Assembly (NCBI GenBank): GCA_947458985.1
Contig: CANHBA010000013.1
Coordinates: forward strand, 1-22,326
DNA from: Flavobacteriales bacterium
Lineage (GTDB): Bacteria; Bacteroidota; Bacteroidia; Flavobacteriales_D; Crocinitomicaceae
DNA: 22,326 bases
Direction: 5' to 3'
The notes under the pieces were generated by a model. It worked only from the letters and a program-made list of their open reading frames with translations, did no database searches and was not told where the DNA came from. Made by a program: the position numbers and the translations under genes. Shown piece after piece: positions 6,531 through 14,051 of this stretch (position 1 is the stretch's first letter; each line of letters opens with the position of its first letter).

Positions 6531-7691
6531 ATGCAAGAAAAGAAAGGCATTGCCATTTTAGGATCCACGGGGTCGATAGGTACGCAAGCATTAGAGGTGT
6601 TGGCGGCATATCCTGAATATTTTGACTTACAGGTCCTGACGGCTGGCAAAAATGCCGAGCTTCTTATTGAGCAAGCGCTGCGATTTCAACCGAATTCAGT
6701 AGTTATTACCGATGAAAGCCAGTATCAAAAGGTGAAAGATGCGCTTTGGTCTGCTGACATTCATGTTTATGCGGGCCAGGAAGCGTTGTGTCAGGTGGTA
6801 GAATCTACAGAGGTTGACACCGTACTAACGGCCTTAGTTGGTTACGCAGGCCTCAAACCCACCATTCACGCTATTGAAGCCGGCAAAACAATTGCTTTGG
6901 CCAATAAAGAAACCTTAGTGGTTGCAGGTGAGCTCATCACCAAATTAGCAAGGGAGAAAGGCGTCAATATTTACCCTGTGGACTCCGAGCATTCGGCTAT
7001 TTTTCAGTGTTTGGTCGGAGAATTCCAAAATCCGATTGAAAAAATATACCTTACTGCTTCTGGCGGGCCCTTTCGCGGCTTCACGCATGAGCAACTGCAG
7101 CACGTTACGCTAGAGCAAGCACTCAAGCATCCGAACTGGAGCATGGGCGCCAAAATCACCATAGATTCTGCCAGCCTCATGAACAAAGGTTTGGAGGTCA
7201 TTGAAGCGAAATGGCTTTTTGGTTTGCAACCCGAACAGATCGATGTCATTGTGCATCCGCAGTCTATCGTACACAGCTTGGTGCAGTTCGAAGACGGCAG
7301 CATGAAAGCCCAAATGGGTTTGCCCGACATGAAACTACCGATCCAATTTGCCTTGACCTATCCTGCCCGTCTAAAGACCGATTTTCCGCGCTTTAATTTC
7401 ATGGATTATCCGCAACTGACCTTTGAGCAACCAGACCGCAAGGTGTTTAAAAACCTTGACCTAGCTTACCGTGCAATGTCCGCTCAAGGCACTGCAGCGT
7501 GTGCGCTCAATGCCGCCAACGAAGAGGCGGTTGCCGCGTTTTTAGACCGCAAAATATCCTTCTTAGAAATTGGTCAGCTCAATGAGTTTTGCATGCAAAA
7601 TGTGGCCAATATCTTGAACCCGCGCTACGAAGACTACGTGGCTACCGACGCAACAGCAAGGGCTTTTGTTCAAGAACAATTTATCAAATAA
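6531..7691 (+). CDS. dxr: 1-deoxy-D-xylulose 5-phosphate reductoisomerase
   Basis: This enzyme of 386 residues converts 1-deoxy-D-xylulose 5-phosphate to 2-C-methyl-D-erythritol 4-phosphate with NADPH, the committed step of the MEP isoprenoid pathway in the cytosol. All family landmarks are present: the nucleotide-binding GSTGSIG (11-17), ALANKETLVVAGELI (122-136), the metal-binding PVDSEH (149-154, Asp 151 and Glu 153), LTASGGPFR (174-182), HPNWSMGAKITIDSASLMNKG (200-220) with Glu 222, and VHPQSIVHSLV (241-251). The ATG at 6531 is chosen over an in-frame TTG at 6516 because the Rossmann motif then sits at the normal distance and a promoter box overlaps the longer version. It ends 6 nt from the opposing beta-barrel gene. 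It is divergent from paralog C across 122 nt. Confidence 0.97.
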   Translation: MQEKKGIAILGSTGSIGTQALEVLAAYPEYFDLQVLTAGKNAELLIEQALRFQPNSVVITDESQYQKVKDALWSADIHVYAGQEALCQVVESTEVDTVLTALVGYAGLKPTIHAIEAGKTIALANKETLVVAGELITKLAREKGVNIYPVDSEHSAIFQCLVGEFQNPIEKIYLTASGGPFRGFTHEQLQHVTLEQALKHPNWSMGAKITIDSASLMNKGLEVIEAKWLFGLQPEQIDVIVHPQSIVHSLVQFEDGSMKAQMGLPDMKLPIQFALTYPARLKTDFPRFNFMDYPQLTFEQPDRKVFKNLDLAYRAMSAQGTAACALNAANEEAVAAFLDRKISFLEIGQLNEFCMQNVANILNPRYEDYVATDATARAFVQEQFIK

Positions 7692-7697
7692 ACCCGC

Positions 7698-10600
7698 TTA
7701 AAAATTGGCGCGCAACTCCATGCCGCCCGTATGAACCACCGGTAGCCCTTCCATAAGCCGACCGCCATAGTTGAGGCTGAGCTGTAAGTTTTTGCCAACA
7801 ATTTTCTGAAAACTTAAGCTCCAGGTCCAGTTGGTGCCAGGCCGTAAACCTTCCAGCATTTCATAACCGACCGCAGAAAGCGCTGAGCCTGTGAAGTCAA
7901 AATTTACGTACTTAAAGGACCCATTGAGGCTACCCTTTTCACTTTGATTGAACTTCCAAGTGGCCTCCAAAGATTTGGACAAGGCGGTCTGTCCACCTAA
8001 TTGCAAATCGTTTAACTTATTGCCAACACTACCGATCAGGCTCAGCCTTACTTTAGATCCGTCTTGATAGATGAGTTGCGGTTTCAATTCTTTAAAATTG
8101 ATCAGAAAATTACGGCCACTGGTGTAATCAGCCAATGCGGCTGACTGCCCAGTTAACAACGTGGTTTCGAAAGCAAATTGAGTGGAGATGTTGACCCGCA
8201 AATTGAGCTGATTTTTATGCAAACTACGCGCGTCGTAGCCGCTGGCCAAAAGCATTTTACTTTCTTGTTGCAGCCAGCTGTATTCGGCGCTGAACACTTT
8301 TGCATTGCGGTTAAAAAACAAGGAATTCGAGAACTGTGCATTGGCCGCTTGCAAAGCAAGTTCTGAAATATCTGCAGCCAGCGGATTGACCCACTGCAAC
8401 GTACTGGCATCTTGTAATTTGCGTTTTACCCGGATCCGGGTTTGGTTGGAGAACTTTGCAAGCACACCTAAAACCCCCTTGCGCTGGCGCCAAAGGAGTT
8501 CTGGCCGCCACAATATACTTTGGTTCCATTCATTAGAAAACACCGTTGCATAACTCGCACTTGGCACAAAAACTCGGATGTAATCGGCTTGATCTGCGTA
8601 AATGGCTTGTTCAAATTCATTGAGGTCCTTGATGCCATCTCCGTTGTAGTCTATCCACGTATAAATACCTTGCCCGTCATTGACGCGAATGTATTGAAAA
8701 CGCCGTTTTTGTTCGAGCCCCGACCCAATTTCGTAAAACGTGTTGAGGGTGAGCGCATTTTTAAAGTAGCGCGCATTGTAATCCAAACGGGCCACCAAAC
8801 TTTTTTCGGCTTTTTGGTCTATTAATGCTGAATCAAGAATGGCTAATTGCCTTGCGCCGAGTAAAATTTGAAGGTTTTGCCCGGCCTTCGGATCCCACTT
8901 GAGTTCTAGACCTGTTGTTTTGGCTTTGGCAGCAAGTTGCAGCAAGCTATCAGGTCGCCAATCATAGCGTTCGCGGTAAAATATTTTTAAATCAAGCTTG
9001 CTGGTAGTTTGTATAGCAACAAATGCCTGGGCATCGTAAAATTGATAGGAGTTTCCTTGAGTTTGGCCGCTATACTGGTTCCATTCGTGGTCGTCTATCC
9101 AGCCAATTTTAAATATGCCGAGTTGTTTGCTGAGCTGCAAGCGGTGCCTTACAAAATAATTTTGTCCCGCCTGGGTTTGGGATCGCAGCGCAGATGCATC
9201 CCATTTTGCGTTCCACTGATTTTGTTTCCAATTGCCATCTGAATACAATCTTTGCCCTTGAAACACAGTGTCAATGGCCAAGATTTGTCCGCTTAAATTG
9301 AACTGCCCTCTTGCACTATGCGCTAAACTTTGTTTGAATTCGAGTTGTTTTTGAGCCCCCAAATAGTTTTGGTTGCGGATGTTCCAATCTCGGTCAAATT
9401 CGACCGCCCGAAACTGCTCAATAGGTTCAAACTGGGTATTCAAATACAGGTACTCCAACGACGTTTCAAGGCTGCGTTTATTGCTATCTATGGCTATTGT
9501 CTGCTGAAAGCGCAGGCCACCTTTGGAGGCAAAACCTAGGTTGTTTTGGTCGTCTAACTTTGAATACAAATTGAGGTCGTTTTCACTGAGCGCATTTTCT
9601 GTATAAATCAACCAACCCGGATGCAACTGGTAAGCAAGGCCAATACTTACCATTTGTTTTCTTTTTGGGGTTTGTACCCGTCTAATTGGCGCAAAATTAC
9701 CTTGCGAAACGCCATTGACTGGCGCCACCCATTTGTAGTAATTGCCCGATGCACTGACGCCACTCAGTATATAATCGCCTTGATTAGGACCTACATCGCT
9801 AAACGTACAACGGTAATGGGCAAGTGCAGCATCTACACTAAAGACCAAAACATTTTGAAAACCAAGTGTGTCGATGAGCCGATACATATTGGCGTTTTCG
9901 AGGTATCCGGAGGAGTCGTAACCCAAAACGAAGGCTTGGTTCAGCTGATCGCCAATTTGACTTATTTGCAACAGTTGCTGATCGGAGAGGAGCTGCTGCA
10001 GTGGCTGGTTTTTGAGGTCCTGCTCTTGATAAAGTGCCACCCAAGTTTTGAGTTTTTGGCTTTCATAGCGCGTGGTGTGCTGTAGTAAGCTGCGGGCGTA
10101 ATTTTGGTCGGCATATTGAAACTCAGCTACAATTCTGCTGTCTTTGGTGATGAGGTGCCTCGAGGTAAAGGTGAGTTCGGCACTTGCGTAGTCTATGATG
10201 TAGTCGAATTCCTGACCGCGCTGCATGAGTTGGCCATCGATGTAAATGCGTTCGGTACCTGCAAGAATTAATATATAGGGTTCGTTGTTGGCACCAGTAA
10301 GGCGGTAGGGCCCCTGAACGGCTTCTAAACCTTGAATGATTTGTCTTTGAAATTTTCCTTTTGACAAACCAACGCTGCTTTGCGTGTAGAGTTTGGCACC
10401 GTTCGCCATTTGCCAATTATATTGTCCTGTTAGGCCTTGCGCGCGTTTGCGATAGCTCATGAATTGGCCATCTGGTTTATCGATCCAGAAGTCGCCGGCT
10501 GTAATTTTGAGTTGCTCGTTGTGAATTTGAATAAAGACTTGATCAAACTCGCGGAGTTGATTGGTTGTACCAGAGGCTTGAAAAGGAATGTTGGCATCGG

Positions 10601-11153
10601 AAAGCGCTGCAGTAAGCATGAGGTTGGGCGCAATTTGCCCATTGAGTTGTAGGTTGAGCGCCGAGTTGAGGCCAAGACTTTGGTTGTTTCCAAAACCAAC
10701 TCCACGGGCTAAACTTCCGCTTTTGTGCATGGCATTTCCGCCAAATATATCAGGTGTAGAGCTCGATCCAATTTGGAATTTTTCGCGTTCTTTTTCAAAG
10801 CTGTTGTCTGGAGTCACTTTTTGGAGTGTATAGCGCTGAAAGCTTTGCTGAAGGGTTAGTGGAAAGACCTGAAAACGCAGGTAAATGATATCAGTTGGCG
10901 CTTTGATCCATTGAAAAATATTCGTGGTGCTATCTAATAAAAAGTCTGCTTTTGAAATAGAAAGGGTGTCATTAAACGCTGCAGTACTTGAAAAATGGAA
11001 AGACGGCGTATAAATAGCGCTGCTGTCCAAATGAATTGTTTGCTGTGTTGGCGCGAGTGCAACTACTTTTTTGTGGACCTGACTATAGCTAGTTGGTGCA
11101 AAGAGTTGGCAAACCAACAATATAAGTAAACAAAACTTCAAGAAGCGTTTCAT
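7698..11153 (-). CDS. Very large outer-membrane beta-barrel-like protein, uncharacterised Bacteroidota family
   Basis: A protein of 1151 residues with a signal peptide (about 1-25, ending TSYSQ). After an N-terminal domain, residues 145-260 hold SGSLARGVGFGNNQSLGLNS and alternating amphipathic strands, then GDFWIDKPDGQFMSYRKRAQ (220-239). Residues 280-330 (GPYRLTGAN, LAGTERIYIDGQLMQRGQEF, IIDYASAELTF) resemble the plug-like repeats that I recall from SprA and related Bacteroidota surface proteins. Near residue 830 is a calcium-loop-like DYNGDGIKDLNEFE. The remaining half is strand after strand with aromatic girdle residues, and the chain ends in Phe (ELRANF), as outer-membrane barrels often do. 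I infer an outer-membrane protein of unknown function. It lies 44 nt downstream of serS on the same strand and has a strong Shine-Dalgarno. It is not long enough to be SprA itself (about 2,400 residues). Confidence 0.85.
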   Translation of the reverse strand: MKRFLKFCLLILLVCQLFAPTSYSQVHKKVVALAPTQQTIHLDSSAIYTPSFHFSSTAAFNDTLSISKADFLLDSTTNIFQWIKAPTDIIYLRFQVFPLTLQQSFQRYTLQKVTPDNSFEKEREKFQIGSSSTPDIFGGNAMHKSGSLARGVGFGNNQSLGLNSALNLQLNGQIAPNLMLTAALSDANIPFQASGTTNQLREFDQVFIQIHNEQLKITAGDFWIDKPDGQFMSYRKRAQGLTGQYNWQMANGAKLYTQSSVGLSKGKFQRQIIQGLEAVQGPYRLTGANNEPYILILAGTERIYIDGQLMQRGQEFDYIIDYASAELTFTSRHLITKDSRIVAEFQYADQNYARSLLQHTTRYESQKLKTWVALYQEQDLKNQPLQQLLSDQQLLQISQIGDQLNQAFVLGYDSSGYLENANMYRLIDTLGFQNVLVFSVDAALAHYRCTFSDVGPNQGDYILSGVSASGNYYKWVAPVNGVSQGNFAPIRRVQTPKRKQMVSIGLAYQLHPGWLIYTENALSENDLNLYSKLDDQNNLGFASKGGLRFQQTIAIDSNKRSLETSLEYLYLNTQFEPIEQFRAVEFDRDWNIRNQNYLGAQKQLEFKQSLAHSARGQFNLSGQILAIDTVFQGQRLYSDGNWKQNQWNAKWDASALRSQTQAGQNYFVRHRLQLSKQLGIFKIGWIDDHEWNQYSGQTQGNSYQFYDAQAFVAIQTTSKLDLKIFYRERYDWRPDSLLQLAAKAKTTGLELKWDPKAGQNLQILLGARQLAILDSALIDQKAEKSLVARLDYNARYFKNALTLNTFYEIGSGLEQKRRFQYIRVNDGQGIYTWIDYNGDGIKDLNEFEQAIYADQADYIRVFVPSASYATVFSNEWNQSILWRPELLWRQRKGVLGVLAKFSNQTRIRVKRKLQDASTLQWVNPLAADISELALQAANAQFSNSLFFNRNAKVFSAEYSWLQQESKMLLASGYDARSLHKNQLNLRVNISTQFAFETTLLTGQSAALADYTSGRNFLINFKELKPQLIYQDGSKVRLSLIGSVGNKLNDLQLGGQTALSKSLEATWKFNQSEKGSLNGSFKYVNFDFTGSALSAVGYEMLEGLRPGTNWTWSLSFQKIVGKNLQLSLNYGGRLMEGLPVVHTGGMELRANF

Positions 11154-11160
11154 GGGCTAA

Positions 11161-11168
11161 GACCTCCT
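11161..11168 (-). promoter_or_regulatory. Strong Shine-Dalgarno for the large beta-barrel-like gene
   Basis: On the minus strand AGGAGGTC stands 7 nt before the ATG at 11153, a textbook match to the 16S rRNA 3' end at optimal spacing. Inspection of the other starts in this window shows nothing comparable, and strong Shine-Dalgarno sequences are uncommon in Flavobacteriia. Confidence 0.75.
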
Positions 11169-11197
11169 ATTAACGTCGAAATTGCCCAGACATTGCG

Positions 11198-12466
11198 TTA
11201 CTCGATGACCGAAAAACCTGTATAAGCTTGCAGCGCCTTAGGAATTTGAATGCCGTTTGCTGTTTGGTGGTTTTCAAGGAGCGAAGCCAAGATGCGTGGC
11301 AAAGCCAATGCCGAACCATTGAGGGTGTGGCAAAGCGTAGTTTTTTTGTCGTCTTTGAAGCGCAACTTCAAGCGGTTTGCCTGAAAGGTATCAAATCTAG
11401 AAACAGAACTTACCTCGAGCCACTTTTCTTGAGCGGCAGAGTACACCTCAAAATCATAGGTGAGTGCTGAGGCAAAGCCCATGTCGCCGCCACATAAGCG
11501 TAAAATGCGGTAAGGGAGCTCGAGTTTGTCGAGTAGGTTTTTGACGTGCTCGAGCATTTCGTCGAGTGCTTTGGCCGTGTTGTCGGGGTGTTCGACGCGT
11601 ACAATTTCTACTTTGTCAAATTGGTGGAGGCGGTTGAGGCCACGCACATCTTTGCCATAAGAACCTGCCTCCCGTCTGAAGCATGGGGTATAACCACACA
11701 TTTTGATGGAAAAATTGCCGTCGGGCAAAATGACATCGCGGTAAATGTTAGTCAGTGGAACTTCAGCCGTTGGGATGAGGTAAAAGTCGTCTTCTTTAAC
11801 GTAATACATTTGACCTTCTTTATCTGGAAGTTGGCCGGTACCATAACCACTGGCTTCGTTGACCATATGTGGAGAAATGAATTCTTCATAGCCAGCAGCA
11901 ATGGCTTCGTCTAAAAAGAATTGAATGAGCGCGCGCTGTAGTCTGGCGCCTTTGCCTCGGTAAAAAGGAAAACCAGCACCAGTTACCTTGACGCCAAGTT
12001 CGAAATCGATGAGTTTGTATTTTTTAGCGAGGTCCCAGTGTGGTTGGGCTTCAAATCCAAATTGAGGGATAGAACCAGCTTCAAAAATGTTTTGGTTGTC
12101 TTCGGCTTCACGGCCCTGCACGACCAACTCGTTAGGGACGTTTGGCAAAGTATAAAGTAGTGACTGAAGGCTTTCTTCAAAGGCGTTCACTTGCACTTTG
12201 AGTTCGGCTTCTTGTGTTTTTAAGACGCTTGTTTTTTCTTTGAGGGCCGTTGCTTCGGCTTGTTGGCCACCCTTGAAGAGTTCGCCAATGGTGCGGGCCA
12301 ATTGGTTCATTTCGGCCGCCACTTGATCGAGTTGTGTTTTGGCGGAGCGCCAGTTTTGGTCGGTTTCGAGGATGTCCTCAATGGTCTGACTTGCGTCGAT
12401 ATTTCTTTTGGCCAAGCCTGCAAGGATGGCTTCTTTTTCTTGACGTATCCGTTGTATTTCTAACAT
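11198..12466 (-). CDS. serS: Seryl-tRNA synthetase
   Basis: A class II aminoacyl-tRNA synthetase of 422 residues that charges tRNA-Ser (and tRNA-Sec where present) in the cytosol. Residues 1-105 form the long antiparallel coiled-coil arm, rich in Glu, Lys and Gln, that grips the tRNA variable arm. The catalytic domain shows TAEVP (233-237), motif 2 FRREAGSYG (263-271) with the ATP-binding Arg, a VSSVSRFDTFQANR serine-pocket segment (352-365), and motif 3 NGSALALPR (383-391). The ATG at 12466 gives the usual length and the typical MLEIQRIR start. An upstream extension to 12652 would overlap the divergent dUTPase gene and cover the promoter box, so it is rejected. The next gene downstream is the large beta-barrel-like gene. 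Confidence 0.97.
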   Translation of the reverse strand: MLEIQRIRQEKEAILAGLAKRNIDASQTIEDILETDQNWRSAKTQLDQVAAEMNQLARTIGELFKGGQQAEATALKEKTSVLKTQEAELKVQVNAFEESLQSLLYTLPNVPNELVVQGREAEDNQNIFEAGSIPQFGFEAQPHWDLAKKYKLIDFELGVKVTGAGFPFYRGKGARLQRALIQFFLDEAIAAGYEEFISPHMVNEASGYGTGQLPDKEGQMYYVKEDDFYLIPTAEVPLTNIYRDVILPDGNFSIKMCGYTPCFRREAGSYGKDVRGLNRLHQFDKVEIVRVEHPDNTAKALDEMLEHVKNLLDKLELPYRILRLCGGDMGFASALTYDFEVYSAAQEKWLEVSSVSRFDTFQANRLKLRFKDDKKTTLCHTLNGSALALPRILASLLENHQTANGIQIPKALQAYTGFSVIE

Positions 12467-12484
12467 ATGTACTCGATTGTAGGA

Positions 12485-12492
12485 CAAAAGTA
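12485..12492 (-). promoter_or_regulatory. TAnnTTTG promoter box for serS
   Basis: TACTTTTG on the minus strand, 18 nt upstream of the serS start, matches the Bacteroidota -7 consensus. It would give a leader of about 15 nt. No clear -33 element is visible. Confidence 0.5.
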
Positions 12493-12580
12493 AGCAAATA
12501 CGCTTAAAATGACCGATGTTGTCCATACTAAGCTGTTGATTATTCCTTGAAAAGCCGTGCTCTGAAGTGCAGAATTGCGC

Positions 12581-12588
12581 TAATTTTG
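12581..12588 (+). promoter_or_regulatory. TAnnTTTG promoter box for dut (predicted leaderless)
   Basis: TAATTTTG matches the Bacteroidota -7 consensus and ends 4 nt before the dut ATG at 12593, so transcription should start at or next to the start codon. This would be the promoter of the whole dut-to-EnvC array. Confidence 0.5.
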
Positions 12589-12592
12589 GAAG

Positions 12593-13036
12593 ATGAGTTT
12601 GCACGACGTAAAAATAGTAAGCAAGAGTCGCCATGAAGCGCCTTCTTATCAAACGGCTGGCGCTTCCGGAATGGATGTGCGCGCAGTATTAGAAACTCCG
12701 CTCACCTTAGCCCCTATGCAACGCGCTTTGGTGCCGACAGGCATTTTTCTAGAGATGGACCAAAGCCTAGAGTGTCAGGTAAGGCCGCGCAGTGGTTTGG
12801 CCTTGAAAAAAGGCATTACCGTTCTGAATACGCCAGGTACAATTGACGCCGATTACCGCGGCGAAGTTGGCATCATTCTTGTCAATTTGTCGGCAGAAGA
12901 CGTCACTATCACCGACGGCGAACGCATTGCTCAACTCGTTTTTTGTAAAGTAGAAAAAGTAAACCTGATCCAAGTCCAAGAACTGGGCTCTTCGGAGCGC
13001 GGCGAAGGTGGTTTTGGCAGCACAGGTGTGAAATAA
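12593..13036 (+). CDS. dut: Deoxyuridine 5'-triphosphate nucleotidohydrolase (dUTPase)
   Basis: A homotrimeric cytosolic enzyme of 147 residues that hydrolyses dUTP to dUMP and pyrophosphate, keeping uracil out of DNA and feeding dTMP synthesis. All five trimeric-dUTPase motifs are visible: motif 1 AGASGMDVRA (22-31) with the metal Asp 28, motif 2 RPRSGLALK (64-72), motif 3 LNTPGTIDADYRGEVGI (78-94) with the catalytic Asp 85 and the uracil-gating Tyr 88, motif 4 GERIAQLVF (109-117), and the Gly-rich motif 5 RGEGGFGSTG (136-145) that closes over the triphosphate. It heads a five-gene array; the next gene begins 7 nt after its stop. Divergent from serS across 126 nt. Confidence 0.97.
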   Translation: MSLHDVKIVSKSRHEAPSYQTAGASGMDVRAVLETPLTLAPMQRALVPTGIFLEMDQSLECQVRPRSGLALKKGITVLNTPGTIDADYRGEVGIILVNLSAEDVTITDGERIAQLVFCKVEKVNLIQVQELGSSERGEGGFGSTGVK

Positions 13037-13043
13037 CAGCATC

Positions 13044-14051
13044 ATGAAAGTAATTGTCCCAATGGCCGGTCGCGGCAGCCGACTCAGACCCCACACACTC
13101 ACCATCCCTAAACCACTTGTACCGGTAGGCGGAAAGCCAATTGTCCACCGCTTAGTGGCCGACATCGCGCGTGTTTGCGCCGAGCCCATTGAAGAAATCG
13201 CTTTTGTGGTCGGTGAATTTGGCGAGGCTGTAGAAAAGGAACTATTGGCAGTTGCAGAAAGCCTTGGCGCTAAGGGCAGCATTCATTACCAATTGCAAGC
13301 GTTGGGTACTGCTCATGCAGTGCTTTGTGCAGCCGAGGCCTTGGACGGCCCAGTGGTGGTTGCTTTTGCCGACACACTCTTCAAAGCCGATTTCAAAATT
13401 TCCAAAGAAGACGAAGGCATTTTATGGGTCAAGCAAATAGAAGATCCAAGCGCATTTGGAGTGGTAAAGCTCAATGCCAACGGTGAAATCATCGATTTTG
13501 TCGAGAAGCCCCAAACCTTTGTTTCCGACCTTGCCATGATTGGTATCTATTACTTCAAAGATGGTGCCCGCCTCAAACAAGAACTCCAATACCTCATTGA
13601 CAACGCCGTTATCAAAAGCGGTGAATACCAGCTCCCTGACGCCCTTCGCAGGCTCACAGAAGCAGGTGTATCGTTTAAACCCGGAACCGTAGACGAATGG
13701 CTAGATTGCGGCAACAAAGAAGTGACTGTACAAACCAATCAGCGCGTGCTCGAACACGACCTCGAAGCGGGCCGTTTGCAACAGCTCTCCACCAATATTG
13801 TCGATAGCGTCATTATTCAACCATGTTATATCGGCCCTAATGTGCGCATCGAAAGATCTGTTGTGGGTCCGCATGTTTCACTCGGTGAAGGCACTGTTGT
13901 TACCAATACAAATATCAAAAATTGCATTGTCGGTGCTCAGACAAAGTTAGCTAACGTCAATTTAGCTGACGCCATGATTGGCTCTAATGCACAATATGTT
14001 GGCCGTTCCAAAGACTTAAGTCTAGGCGATTTTAGCAGTGTTCATGAATAA
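13044..14051 (+). CDS. Sugar-phosphate nucleotidyltransferase
   Basis: A cytosolic enzyme of 335 residues that transfers a nucleotidyl group from an NTP to a sugar 1-phosphate. The N-terminal Rossmann-like domain starts with the signature VPMAGRGSRLRPHTLTIPKP (4-23), followed by KPLVPVGGKP, ALGTAHAVL (about 89-97) and a metal-binding FADT segment. From about residue 250 the chain turns into hexapeptide-like repeats (IIQPCYIGPNVRIERSVVG, VSLGEGTVVTNTNI), indicating a left-handed beta helix like that of the glucose-1-phosphate thymidylyltransferase, mannose-1-phosphate guanylyltransferase and related groups (COG1208). Which sugar and nucleotide are used cannot be fixed from sequence. Context with lipoproteins and an EnvC-like protein suggests supply of an activated sugar for envelope glycans (inference). 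Its stop overlaps the next gene by 8 nt. Confidence 0.9.
   Translation: MKVIVPMAGRGSRLRPHTLTIPKPLVPVGGKPIVHRLVADIARVCAEPIEEIAFVVGEFGEAVEKELLAVAESLGAKGSIHYQLQALGTAHAVLCAAEALDGPVVVAFADTLFKADFKISKEDEGILWVKQIEDPSAFGVVKLNANGEIIDFVEKPQTFVSDLAMIGIYYFKDGARLKQELQYLIDNAVIKSGEYQLPDALRRLTEAGVSFKPGTVDEWLDCGNKEVTVQTNQRVLEHDLEAGRLQQLSTNIVDSVIIQPCYIGPNVRIERSVVGPHVSLGEGTVVTNTNIKNCIVGAQTKLANVNLADAMIGSNAQYVGRSKDLSLGDFSSVHE

Noticed and set aside
9621..10085. Open frame of 154 codons on the plus strand inside the beta-barrel-like gene
   Set aside because: It lies wholly antisense to a coherent 1151-residue protein, and its translation shows no domain-like pattern, signal peptide or start context.
12467..12652. 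N-terminal extension of serS to 12652
   Set aside because: It would overlap dut, cover the TAnnTTTG box and add 62 residues not found in seryl-tRNA synthetases.
12767..13282. Open frame of 171 codons on the minus strand across the dut and nucleotidyltransferase genes
   Set aside because: It is antisense to two well-recognised enzymes and has no family resemblance of its own.
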